A stretch of 60,175 bases of DNA from NCBI GenBank assembly GCA_029260735.1, contig JAJDCR010000127.1, forward strand, positions 1-60,175, written 5' to 3'. Below the pieces are notes generated by a model, which was not told where the DNA came from, made no database searches, and saw only the letters and a list, made by a program, of their open reading frames with translations. The position numbers were made by a program, and so were the translations under genes. The stretch is from Planctomycetota bacterium. Lineage in GTDB: Bacteria; Planctomycetota; Uabimicrobiia; Uabimicrobiales; Uabimicrobiaceae. Shown here one piece after another: positions 17,949 through 26,645 of the stretch. Each line of letters begins with the position of its first letter. The first letter of the stretch is position 1.

Positions 17949-20291
17949 ATGGAAAAAAAAGAGATCCAGCAAGCTTGGTCAAAAGCCCAAGATATTGCCT
18001 TCATTATTATTGAAAAAAGTTTTATCTCTTCTTCTGACATGCAACGCTTTTTGGCAGAATATAAAAGTATTTTAGCTCAAAAACCGTCTTATCCTTTCTA
18101 TGCTTTCTTAATCCACCAACGTCTATTATCCTTAGAACAACTGGGGTATTTTTTTCAGCAAGAAAAACTTTCTCCCGAAGATCTTCATTGGCTAATAGCT
18201 AATAGTTACTTAAAAAAGGCTAACATTGAACATTTAGTTCAAAAACAACTCTTACCCAACCATTATATAAGCTACCTACAAAAAATATCAGGGGTAAACC
18301 AAAAAACTCCTAGTTTACCTTCTTTTGATCTAGAAGAGCATGAAACCGCCACTAGCATAAAAAAAGAAGTGTTTATTCTCCAAGAAAATCAACTTTTTAA
18401 TAACCGCTATTTGGTTCAAAAAAAGCTCGGTCAAGGAGGAATGGGGGTAGTCTATCAAGCACATGACCAACAACTAGATAGAATTGTTGCTTTAAAGTTT
18501 CATACTTCATCGCATCAAGAAAGCATACAACGCTTTAGTCTGGAAGCCCGAGCTACTGCCAAGTTACATCATCCTAACATTGTAACTCTTCACGATATCG
18601 TTTTTTTTCCTGGTAAAGAAACAGAGCAATGTGCTCTTGTTATGGATTTTATTGAAGGAAAAACTCTAAAGGATATCGCCCGAGAAAAAAAATTATCCCT
18701 CCACGAGATAATTAGATTCATCAAGAAGGTAGGAGACGCCATCGGGTATGCTCATGAAGAAGGCATTGTTCATCGAGACTTGAAGCCTGCCAATATCATG
18801 GTAGATGCTGCAGGTGAGCCAAAAGTAATGGATTTTGGTTTAGCTAAAATGAATAAAGATGTTGGGATCACGGAAAGTAGTGCTGTTTTTGGAACTCCTG
18901 CTTACATGTCTCCTGAGCAAATTAATAGTGCTAAAAATGTAGATGCACGGACAGATATCTACGCACTGGGGCTAATATTGCATGAGTTAATAGCCAAAAA
19001 GCATCCCTTTCATGCCGAAACACCTTACATGCTGATAAATAACATTTTACAGCAAGAAACTCCTCCTCTTTGCCAAGAATCTCCTTCTACGCCCAAGGAA
19101 ATCGAAAGAATTTGCTTAAAGGCATTAGAAAAAAAACGAGAAGATCGCTATCAAAAAACTCAAGATTTTGTCCATGACTTAGATGCCTTTTTAGCTCAAA
19201 TGAAAAGTCAAAAGCCCAATTCGAAAAGAGCAACCAGAAGGCATACCCGAAAAACAAAGAATCGTAAATCTTCTTCTATTCAAACAGCAAACACCGAGGA
19301 ATCAAAAAAGCTCCCTTATAAGAAAGCACTTCTAGCTGCCGCCCTATGTCTTTTTTTAATAGCCGCTGTTTTCTTAGTTCTAAAAATTTGGTTTTATCCT
19401 CCTCTAGGAGCAGTGAATTTTTCTATAGATGAAGCAGTGATTACAAAATCCCAGAAAAAGAAAGATTTCACTTTTCAACAACACCAAACTTTAAAAATAA
19501 ACATTCCGCCTAAAGCCTGGCTATATACCTTTCAGGGAAAAAAAGACAAATATTTTTTCCCCTCTTCCGAATATATCCAAGCGCCCAAAGAAAACAAACG
19601 TTTATTGGAAATCTCTCTAAAAGATCTAAAAAAATACGACGACTGGATTTTTTATCTCAGTTACACAGAAATAAAAGCAGAAGAGTTTGCCATGCAATTT
19701 GCTCCTGAGGCAACAAGAGGAGTGGATTTTCTTTCGAAGGGAGAAACAGAAGCTAATGACATCACCACCTGTAACCTCCACCAAGCGAATGGAAAAGGAA
19801 AACTAGAGCCCCTACTGACAATGCTCATTTCCAGTTCAGATTTTGGCTTTCGAATGTTATTTTCTTCTAAAAACAGTGGCTTTCAAAATTTTGCCATAGA
19901 AAATACCTCTCTAGAAGAACAAGTTCTAAAGGTCAATGACCAAATCATCTTTCGTGCCTTCTACCCGGAGAACCACTACTTAGCCATATTAATGAAAGAT
20001 AGCCAAGGTAATGTGGATAAACTCCATCCTCTCCAAGAGCAAAATATTATGGCAGGAGGAAAAGAATACGTTATCCCCGGTCGCAAAAGCCCTATCGAGT
20101 CCTTTGTTATCAATAGCGATTCCATAGGAGAAAACTTTATCTACTATTTTTACTCCGAAAATGAGCTAGATATTCCCAGCTTAGAGAATACCGTAGCCGA
20201 ACATAATCCCACCCGAGGCGTTGACTTCAAGAAACGCACCCCCATACAAGACAAGCTAAAATTCTTCTCTTTCTTTTGCGAAGCTCCTTAG
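17949..20291 (+). CDS. Membrane Ser/Thr protein kinase with extracytoplasmic DUF4384-like region
   Basis: The protein has 780 residues. Residues about 8-90 form a helical module similar to MshEN-type N-domains (FIIIEKSFISSSDMQRF). The kinase domain covers about 153-415: GQGGMGVVY loop, catalytic HRDLKPAN near residue 275, DFGLA and GTPAYMSPEQ, all intact. A basic linker leads to one membrane helix (about 460-481). The outer ~300 residues contain a DUF4384-like stretch near 670-745 (NDQIIFRAFYPENHYLAIL, then GNVDKLHPL). The motif TRGVDF occurs twice, near residue 595 and near 757. It presumably senses an envelope signal and phosphorylates cytoplasmic targets. Confidence 0.9.
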   Translation: MEKKEIQQAWSKAQDIAFIIIEKSFISSSDMQRFLAEYKSILAQKPSYPFYAFLIHQRLLSLEQLGYFFQQEKLSPEDLHWLIANSYLKKANIEHLVQKQLLPNHYISYLQKISGVNQKTPSLPSFDLEEHETATSIKKEVFILQENQLFNNRYLVQKKLGQGGMGVVYQAHDQQLDRIVALKFHTSSHQESIQRFSLEARATAKLHHPNIVTLHDIVFFPGKETEQCALVMDFIEGKTLKDIAREKKLSLHEIIRFIKKVGDAIGYAHEEGIVHRDLKPANIMVDAAGEPKVMDFGLAKMNKDVGITESSAVFGTPAYMSPEQINSAKNVDARTDIYALGLILHELIAKKHPFHAETPYMLINNILQQETPPLCQESPSTPKEIERICLKALEKKREDRYQKTQDFVHDLDAFLAQMKSQKPNSKRATRRHTRKTKNRKSSSIQTANTEESKKLPYKKALLAAALCLFLIAAVFLVLKIWFYPPLGAVNFSIDEAVITKSQKKKDFTFQQHQTLKINIPPKAWLYTFQGKKDKYFFPSSEYIQAPKENKRLLEISLKDLKKYDDWIFYLSYTEIKAEEFAMQFAPEATRGVDFLSKGETEANDITTCNLHQANGKGKLEPLLTMLISSSDFGFRMLFSSKNSGFQNFAIENTSLEEQVLKVNDQIIFRAFYPENHYLAILMKDSQGNVDKLHPLQEQNIMAGGKEYVIPGRKSPIESFVINSDSIGENFIYYFYSENELDIPSLENTVAEHNPTRGVDFKKRTPIQDKLKFFSFFCEAP

Positions 20292-20371
20292 GTTCATTAA
20301 TCATCTCCGCGTATGGAACTCGATGGATCGTTCTTTTAATTAGGCGACTAATTTTATAGGAGAGAGTGAGA

Positions 20372-20938
20372 ATGGGACAAGATTTTTGGATTTCTCTGCT
20401 GAAGTATGCTCTATTCGCGGGAGGAATGTTTCTTTTTAGTAAATGGATCAATAATAGCCGTAAAGCAAAATCGAAAAACGATTCGAAAATTCGTTACCCA
20501 AAAAGTTCTTTGATTTTAGGACTCCTGGGCTTTGGATTTTTTGCAGGCATTGCTATTATCTCTAATGTTTACTCTAATGAAACGGTAACATGGATAACAA
20601 CCTCTGTTTTTTGTGGATTTGCTTCCTTAGGATTAATCCCTGTGTTCATGTACTTTTTTGTATACTATGAATTATCTGATGAAGGCTTGGTTTCTAAAAT
20701 GGTATGGAAGCATAAGTACATAAAGTGGTCGGAGATAAAGCGCGTAAAATACCACAAAACTGGCTATTTTCGTGTAAAGGCAAAAGATGGCGAGACTATA
20801 GATATATCTGTTTTTCTTGTAGGACTTCCTACTTTTGCTCAACTTTTGCTAAAGCACTCCACGCCAGAAGTAATCGAAGCCAATTCATTGGATATTATAG
20901 AAGCCACTGCCCAAGGGATATTACCAGATGTCCTCTAA
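20372..20938 (+). CDS. Small membrane protein with PH-like C-terminal part
   Basis: The product has 188 residues and no firm family. Three hydrophobic segments are visible (about residues 8-22, 45-62 and 72-95). The C-terminal ~90 residues have a YELSDEGLVSKM...KYIKWSEIKRVKYHKTG pattern like bacterial PH-like domains that follow membrane helices. The ATG at 20372 is preferred over GTG at 20366 because AGGAGAG lies about 9 nt before it and too close to the GTG. It sits 80 bp after the kinase gene on the same strand and may be cotranscribed. Confidence 0.7.
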   Translation: MGQDFWISLLKYALFAGGMFLFSKWINNSRKAKSKNDSKIRYPKSSLILGLLGFGFFAGIAIISNVYSNETVTWITTSVFCGFASLGLIPVFMYFFVYYELSDEGLVSKMVWKHKYIKWSEIKRVKYHKTGYFRVKAKDGETIDISVFLVGLPTFAQLLLKHSTPEVIEANSLDIIEATAQGILPDVL

Positions 20939-21040
20939 TGTGAAGGAAATCTAATGTTTATTGATAGCGATAATTATTTATTTTGGAAAGTAATGTTTGG
21001 GATTGATTTTTGTCGCGCCCCTTCAGGGCCGTTTTGTTCC

Positions 21041-21330
21041 GGGCTTGGGTTTTCCTAGGGCTTCGCCCTAGGCTGGGTTGTGTTGTCCTTTCAGGACAAA
21101 GAATTTGTTATGTTTCTTCGCAACCCCGTCGTACTTTTTTCGTACATTTTCCCCCCGAGCAAAAGGCATAAAAAACCTAAAATCTTAACCACTCCGAGCT
21201 TTCAATAAATAGTGGGAAGGGTTTACACTACAAAACCAAACTTCTCTTTCTCCGCCCAAAAAAAAAAATTCTTTGTCCTGAAAGGACAACACAACCCAGC
21301 CTAGGATGAAGTCCTAGGGAAACCAAGCCC
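21041..21330. repeat. Large inverted repeat with nested palindromes
   Basis: The 450-bp gap between the small membrane protein and the hybrid kinase holds no gene. Arms at 21041-21105 and 21267-21330 are reverse complements with only about five differences. Each arm contains two smaller hairpins: CCTAGGGCTTCGCCCTAGG (degenerate in the right arm) and TGTCCTTTCAGGACA (intact in both). A further CCCCTTCAGGG palindrome sits at 21018-21028. The 161-bp centre is plain AT-rich DNA. It looks like a REP- or MITE-like element pair between convergent genes and may also terminate transcription. Confidence 0.8.
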
Positions 21331-21388
21331 AGAGAAGAACATACGTACTCGTCGTATTCAACTACGACGGATCTTATGGGCAAGCCCC

Positions 21389-23335
21389 CTAAAGAGCATC
21401 CAAAACTGTCCTCACGTTAGAACACAGCTTCTCCATGGTATATGGTTTGGAAACATAGCCATTCGCGCGGTTCAAAATAGTGTTTTGTCCATAATCAGTG
21501 CTATGTCCTGAGGAAATGATCACCTTCACTTCCTTATTAATCTGTAAAATTCTTTCCATCACCATTTGTCCGGACATTTCTGGCATGGTCAGATCCAGAA
21601 TAATCAGTTTTATTTTGTCTTGGTTTTCTTCATACATAGACAAAGCGGTTTTACCATCTCCTGCCACAATTGTGTTGTACCCCATCTGATTTAACATAGC
21701 GCTGGAGATTTCTCGAACCATTTGTTCATCGTCAATGATTAAGATAGTTTCGTCTCCTTTAGGCATAGAAAAGGAGGAGAAACTCTTCTCTTTTTTTGCT
21801 GGGGTTGCTAGAACTAAGGGCAAATAGATATTAAAGACTGTTCCTTTTCCCCATTCGCTCTCTAAACTCAAGTAACCATTATTATGCTGAGTTATGATGT
21901 TGTATACCATAGCTAACCCAAGTCCTTGTCCTTGCTTACCTACTTTTTCTTTTGTTGTAAAAAAAGGGTCAAAGATTTTTTGCGTAATTCTCTCTGGAAT
22001 CCCACCACCACTGTCCTCGAAGCGAACATGAATATAGTGCCCCACTTCTAATGTTTTTTCTCCAATTTTAACAACTTCTCTATTTTTTTCTGCAGTGACT
22101 TGAATATAGCTTTCTGGACTTACTCCATTTTCTTCGATCGCTTGGATTGCATTTGTTCCTAGATTCAAAAAAACCTGATGAAGTTCTCCATAGTTAGCCA
22201 TTGTATAGAATTTATCTGGTTCAACTTCTATTTTTTTATGAATAAGTCGATCTGTTGTACGAGATAAAATTCCCATAACCTCAATGATAACATCAGAAAT
22301 ATCAACGCTTTCTTTTTCAGAGTTTTTTCCTGTCGAAAGATTTTGGAATTGTTTGATAAGCTCAGAAGCTTGCTGGCAACTTTGCATAACTTGCCTTAAA
22401 TAATAATTTTCTTCTTGGCTAAATTTTTCGCTATTTAAATCCAGTAAACTCAAATTTCCGATAGCCCCAGTGAGAAGATTGTTAAAATCATGGGCAATGC
22501 CACCAGCTAAATTTCCCAGAAAATCCATCCTCTGCCGAAGGAAGAGTTGTTCCTCTAGCCTCTTCTTTTCTGTAATATCAAGGCTATTAAGAACCACTCC
22601 TTCCACAATAGGATCGTCTAAGTTTACTTGACAAACAGATCGGATAAGCTGCCAATTTCCCTGTGCATGCCTAGATCGATAAACCAGAGAGAAATTTGTA
22701 TTTTCGTTTTTTAAATTTTCCGAGAAAATTTCTCGAGTTTTCTTACGATCTTCAGGATGAATAAAGTAAAAAAAGTTTTGCCCAATAAGTTCTTCCGGAG
22801 TATGCCCTAGAACAGTTTTCACGGAGTTACTGTTGTATAAAATATTCCCACTAGCATCCACCACAGAAATAACTTCGGAAGCATTTTCAATAAGGGCTCG
22901 AAAATAATTTTCTCGATCCCTTAGTCTATCTTCTCCCTCTTTACGCCTCTTAATTTCTTTTTGAAGCTTTTGATGCGACTCAATATGCTTAGCAATTTTG
23001 GCATTTAAAATATCAATATGTATAGGTTTCTCAATAAAGTCCTGTCCTCCTTGTTGGAAAAACTCTATAACTAAATCAATAGAGGCATAGGCAGTCATCA
23101 TAATAACGGGAGGAAGTTCGGTCTTTTCCTTCTGGATTTTCTTAAACAATTCTAATCCATTAAAATCTCCCATAAATTGGTCCAGTAAGACTAGATCAAC
23201 TTCGTTTTCCAAGAACTTCCTTAAGCCTTCCCGGCCACTAGTCGCATAGCTAAGTTCGTATCCTAACTCTTTCAAATCTAATCCAATTCGATTCAAAATG
23301 TCTCGATCATCATCAATAATCAATAATTTCGCCAT
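21389..23335 (-). CDS. Hybrid sensor kinase: receiver-PAS-HisKA-HATPase-receiver
   Basis: The protein has 648 residues and is cytoplasmic. Domains in order: receiver 1 (IIDDDRD, phospho-acceptor Asp52, TAYAS, FIEKP), a short coiled coil, PAS (about 150-255), HisKA with GGIAHDFNN (His282), HATPase_c with NAIQAIEENG, DSGGGIPE and GQGLGLAM, and receiver 2 (IIDDEQ, IILDLTMPEMSG, KPY). The HDFNN motif marks the family of kinases with a C-terminal receiver. The start at 23335 is preferred because AAGGAG lies about 8 nt upstream; the longer frame uses a TTG without such a site. It is divergent from the PilT-like genes, so a link to pilus control is possible but unproven. Confidence 0.9.
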   Translation of the reverse strand: MAKLLIIDDDRDILNRIGLDLKELGYELSYATSGREGLRKFLENEVDLVLLDQFMGDFNGLELFKKIQKEKTELPPVIMMTAYASIDLVIEFFQQGGQDFIEKPIHIDILNAKIAKHIESHQKLQKEIKRRKEGEDRLRDRENYFRALIENASEVISVVDASGNILYNSNSVKTVLGHTPEELIGQNFFYFIHPEDRKKTREIFSENLKNENTNFSLVYRSRHAQGNWQLIRSVCQVNLDDPIVEGVVLNSLDITEKKRLEEQLFLRQRMDFLGNLAGGIAHDFNNLLTGAIGNLSLLDLNSEKFSQEENYYLRQVMQSCQQASELIKQFQNLSTGKNSEKESVDISDVIIEVMGILSRTTDRLIHKKIEVEPDKFYTMANYGELHQVFLNLGTNAIQAIEENGVSPESYIQVTAEKNREVVKIGEKTLEVGHYIHVRFEDSGGGIPERITQKIFDPFFTTKEKVGKQGQGLGLAMVYNIITQHNNGYLSLESEWGKGTVFNIYLPLVLATPAKKEKSFSSFSMPKGDETILIIDDEQMVREISSAMLNQMGYNTIVAGDGKTALSMYEENQDKIKLIILDLTMPEMSGQMVMERILQINKEVKVIISSGHSTDYGQNTILNRANGYVSKPYTMEKLCSNVRTVLDAL

Positions 23336-23669
23336 CTTTCTACTCCTTAATAAAAACTGAGTTATCAAGAGTCTAAGTTAACTATCTCTAAATTACAAAT
23401 AAAACTATTCACAAAAATTTAAAAGGCGGTTAAGAAGGTGGTTTTATCTCCTAAAATTTATAAAAAAAAATTTTAAAATGCGAATTTATTTAATTTTATT
23501 TATTTAATTTTATTTAATTTTATTTATTTTATCTTATTTGTTTTATTGAAATGAAAATCTATCTGGACAGTTTTAGAGAAAAAAGATAAGATATTAGAAG
23601 AAGAACCCCTATAGAGCGGGTTCTTCTATAAATCAAAAATTCTCAGATTTAAGGTAGTGTGAATAACCT
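23336..23669. other. AT-rich intergenic region between divergent genes
   Basis: This 334-bp gap separates the hybrid kinase (minus) from the PilT-like gene (plus). Positions 23480-23545 are a low-complexity run of TTTATT/TTTAATTT units. A small hairpin, AGAACCC with GGGTTCT, lies around 23601-23625. It probably contains both promoters, but none is clear enough to place. Confidence 0.5.
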
Positions 23670-25136
23670 ATGGCAGATCAAAAATTTGTTGAAAAAATAG
23701 TCATTGACAGTAAATTGGTAACCCCTGATCAATTAGCAGAAGCTCAAAAAACTCTTGCGGCAAACCCTGAGGGACACCTTTTACATGCACTTTTATTTCA
23801 TAAATTCATCAATAAAGATCAGATGAAAACAATTGTTCAACTTTACGATACATCTGTAACCAAGAAGCGAACAAAAACAAGCATTGCTGGAGAAGGGATG
23901 CCTGCTCCTGTTGCTCGTAAGACAACCACTCAAATGATGGCACAGATTCCTTCGGGAGGCATGGACACACAAAAACGCGTAAAACCAGAAGCTCCTGCAG
24001 GAAACATGGTTATGGTAGCGGCCCCTGTCGCTGCCCCAACTATTCCCCCGATTCCAGCAAGCCCTTTGCCACCAGATGTAATGCACAAGTACTTCAAAGC
24101 AGCTCGTGATATGGGGGCATCTGACTTACACATCAATACAGGTTCTCCTCCCATGATTCGTAAAGAAGGGAAGTTGACCGCTTTAAATCGCCCTCCTCTT
24201 AGCGCAAAAGAAGCCCTTGAGCTAGTAACTTGTGTACTCAATCCTTCTCAAAGACAAGTTCTTGCAGAACAAAAATTTGTCGAATTTTGCTACGCTCCTC
24301 CCGGAATGGGACGCTACCGCAGTTGTGTCCTGAAGCAACGATTGGGCTATAACGGAGCGTTTAGAATTGTCCCCTTACGTCCTTTTACCTTTAAAGAACT
24401 TGCCTTACCCGATCAAATCAGAAAATTAACTGAGTATCACCAAGGATTAGTTTTAGCAACAGGGCCAAAAGGATGTGGAAAGTCAACTACTCTAGCTGCT
24501 TTAGTGGAGCTAATTAATCAAGACAGAGAAGAACATATCATTACAATCGAAGATCCGATAGAGTATGTTTTTAAACCCGCTCTATCACATATTAGCCAGC
24601 GCGAGGTCATTTCTCATACTAAAACATTTGGAGCAGCACTGAGAGCAGCTTTGAGGGAAGACCCTGATGTTGTCATGATTGGGGAGTTGAGAGACTTCGG
24701 CACCACTTCTTTAGCCATTACCGCAGCAGAAACAGGACACTTAGTTTTCAGTACTCTCCACACAACTTCTTCTATTTCTACCATTGAAAGAGTTTTGGAT
24801 GTTTTTCCAGCTAACCAGCAAAATCAAATTCGAAGTATGATATCTGAATCACTAAAAGGTATTCTTTGCCAGCAACTCGTTCCTCGTAAAGACGGGAAGG
24901 GAAGGGTTCTTGCTATGGAAATTCTATTCAATACCATGGCTGCAAGTAATTTGATCCGCGAGCAGCAGCTCCAACAACTCGACTCAGTTATGCAAATGGG
25001 TAAGAAACTAGGAATGGCTACAATGGATAACACTTTACTGGAGCTGACGGAAAAAAACATTATCGATGGATACCAAGCCCACATGTTAGCAAATAACAAA
25101 GAGAAGTTTAAAAACTGGCAACCAGGAGTGAAATAG
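23670..25136 (+). CDS. PilT-like secretion/retraction ATPase with N-terminal extension
   Basis: The product has 488 residues, longer than a normal PilT (~350). Residues 1-65 are a helical module resembling MshEN domains (LVTPDQLAEAQK...FINKDQMKTIV), followed by an Ala/Pro-rich linker to about residue 145. The ATPase core follows: SDLHINTGSPPMIR, Walker A GPKGCGKSTT (the usual residues are GPTGSGKSTT), the Asp box ITIEDPIEY, Walker B DPDVVMIGELRD and the His box STLHTTSS. It should be a hexameric motor of a type IV pilus or related system. It is followed 13 bp later by a second PilT paralogue. Confidence 0.9.
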   Translation: MADQKFVEKIVIDSKLVTPDQLAEAQKTLAANPEGHLLHALLFHKFINKDQMKTIVQLYDTSVTKKRTKTSIAGEGMPAPVARKTTTQMMAQIPSGGMDTQKRVKPEAPAGNMVMVAAPVAAPTIPPIPASPLPPDVMHKYFKAARDMGASDLHINTGSPPMIRKEGKLTALNRPPLSAKEALELVTCVLNPSQRQVLAEQKFVEFCYAPPGMGRYRSCVLKQRLGYNGAFRIVPLRPFTFKELALPDQIRKLTEYHQGLVLATGPKGCGKSTTLAALVELINQDREEHIITIEDPIEYVFKPALSHISQREVISHTKTFGAALRAALREDPDVVMIGELRDFGTTSLAITAAETGHLVFSTLHTTSSISTIERVLDVFPANQQNQIRSMISESLKGILCQQLVPRKDGKGRVLAMEILFNTMAASNLIREQQLQQLDSVMQMGKKLGMATMDNTLLELTEKNIIDGYQAHMLANNKEKFKNWQPGVK

Positions 25137-25149
25137 TAGGGATAAATCT

Positions 25150-26214
25150 ATGGCAAAAATTGATGAACTATTTAATGCAATGCTCTCACTAGATGGGTCA
25201 GATTTACATCTACTACAAGGGCAACCACCTAAAATTCGAATGCACGGGCGACTTCGTAAGTTAAACTACCCTCCTTTGACCCAGCAGAAGATGGTCGAAT
25301 ACTTAAAAGAAATTTGCTCTGCTGATCGCTGGAGCCATTTCCTAGAAGTAAAGGATCTTGACTTTGCCTATGCATTAGGAAAAACTGCTCGTTTTCGAGC
25401 CAACTATTACAATCACGTTTATGGAATGGGAGCTGTTTTCCGGGTAATTCCGTCGGAAATAAAAACTCTAGACGAGCTAAAAGTTCCTCATGCCTTGAGA
25501 CTTTTTACGACCTTAAACGCAGGTCTACTTTTGGTCACAGGACCTACCGGATCAGGAAAATCAACCACTTTAGCGGCAATTATCAATGAAATTAACGAAA
25601 CTAGCCAACGTTACATGGTAACGATTGAGGAACCCGTTGAGTTTGTTCATCCCAACAAAAAATGCGTAATTTGCCAGAGGGAAGTCGGAATTGATGCTAA
25701 TTCCTTTGCGGATGGACTAAAAGCGGCTAAGCGCCAAGATGCCGATGTTATTCTCGTCGGAGAAATGCGCGACTATGAAACTATTTCTCTAGCGATTAAC
25801 GCATCAGGAACAGGAGTTTTAGTTTTTGGAACTCTCCATACTAATTCTGCTATCAAAACTATTGACCGAATTATCGATGTATTCCCCGTCGATCAACAAA
25901 ACCAAGTTCGTAGTATGTTAAGTGATTCCCTCAAAGGAGTATGCGCACAACTTCTCCTCAAAACGAGAGATGGTAAAGGACGGCGTGCCTGTAATGAAAT
26001 TCTTTTGGGTACCCCTGCTCTCAGTGCAACCATTCGCGAAAACAAGATTCCTAACATTCGCAATATTATCCAAAGTGGTAAAAATATCGGAATGCAATTG
26101 ATGGATGATTGCATTCAACAGCTACTGGAGCAAAAAGCTATTTCTGGGCAGGAAGCCTACTTAAAAGCTATTGATAAGGGCCGTTTCCAAAACTGGGCTC
26201 CAAAAGAAGAATAA
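25150..26214 (+). CDS. pilT: PilT-like twitching-motility ATPase
   Basis: The protein has 354 residues, the normal length of PilT. Motifs: SDLHLLQGQPPKIR at the N-terminus, Walker A GPTGSGKSTT near residue 134, ITIEEPVEF, Walker B DADVILVGEMRD and GTLHTNSAI. The PilT signature AIRNLIRE is replaced by a less typical C-terminus, so PilT versus PilU or a divergent paralogue cannot be decided. PilT motors depolymerise type IV pili. It lies 13 bp after its longer paralogue, suggesting one operon and perhaps hetero-oligomers. Confidence 0.92.
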   Translation: MAKIDELFNAMLSLDGSDLHLLQGQPPKIRMHGRLRKLNYPPLTQQKMVEYLKEICSADRWSHFLEVKDLDFAYALGKTARFRANYYNHVYGMGAVFRVIPSEIKTLDELKVPHALRLFTTLNAGLLLVTGPTGSGKSTTLAAIINEINETSQRYMVTIEEPVEFVHPNKKCVICQREVGIDANSFADGLKAAKRQDADVILVGEMRDYETISLAINASGTGVLVFGTLHTNSAIKTIDRIIDVFPVDQQNQVRSMLSDSLKGVCAQLLLKTRDGKGRRACNEILLGTPALSATIRENKIPNIRNIIQSGKNIGMQLMDDCIQQLLEQKAISGQEAYLKAIDKGRFQNWAPKEE

Positions 26215-26645
26215 ACAGTTCTTAAAAAATAATTACTTTCGTTACTTGCGATTGCGAGTAACTGAAAGTAATTATCTCTTCTCCTATGCATCTTCCTTTC
26301 CTCTATAAATCATCTCTTGAAAATTATCTAACTTTAACCTACTTTAAAGATTATTGAATCTTTATTTAAAATACATCTACAAAACTTAGACAGTAACAAT
26401 CCTAAGCTCACTTCCCCCAAGAATATAGCCTAAAAGAGTCACGGCAAACTAAACTGTTTCAATAAGGAATGTCCTAGTTATTTTTTTTAACCGGTACTTT
26501 ATTTTTATTTTTATTTTTATTTAATTTTGATATATATTAGGATATACTTAATTATCATTTGTGTATTTTCCCAAAAAAATAATCACTACTTTGATTCTTT
26601 GGGAACTCTTAATGATTTTTTCTTGTGAGTATAGGGGATACTACG
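26215..26645. other. Intergenic region with a hairpin, upstream of the giant kinase array
   Basis: This 431-bp gap holds no gene. Near its left end is the pilT-side hairpin described separately. Around 26500-26525 there is a run of TTTTTA units. A CCCAAAAAAA...TTTGGG inverted pair lies near 26569-26605, in the probable leader of the first giant kinase. No promoter could be placed with confidence. Confidence 0.5.
26229..26275 (+). terminator. Hairpin after pilT
   Basis: An 18-bp stem (26229-26246 with 26257-26275, one bulged T on the right side) closes a 10-nt loop 14 bp after the pilT stop. The following bases are CT-rich rather than a clean T-run. It probably ends the pilT transcript. Confidence 0.65.

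Noticed and set aside
26527..26548. TTGATA and TATACT as a promoter for giant kinase 1
   Set aside because: The two boxes are only 10 bp apart, too close for a sigma70 promoter.
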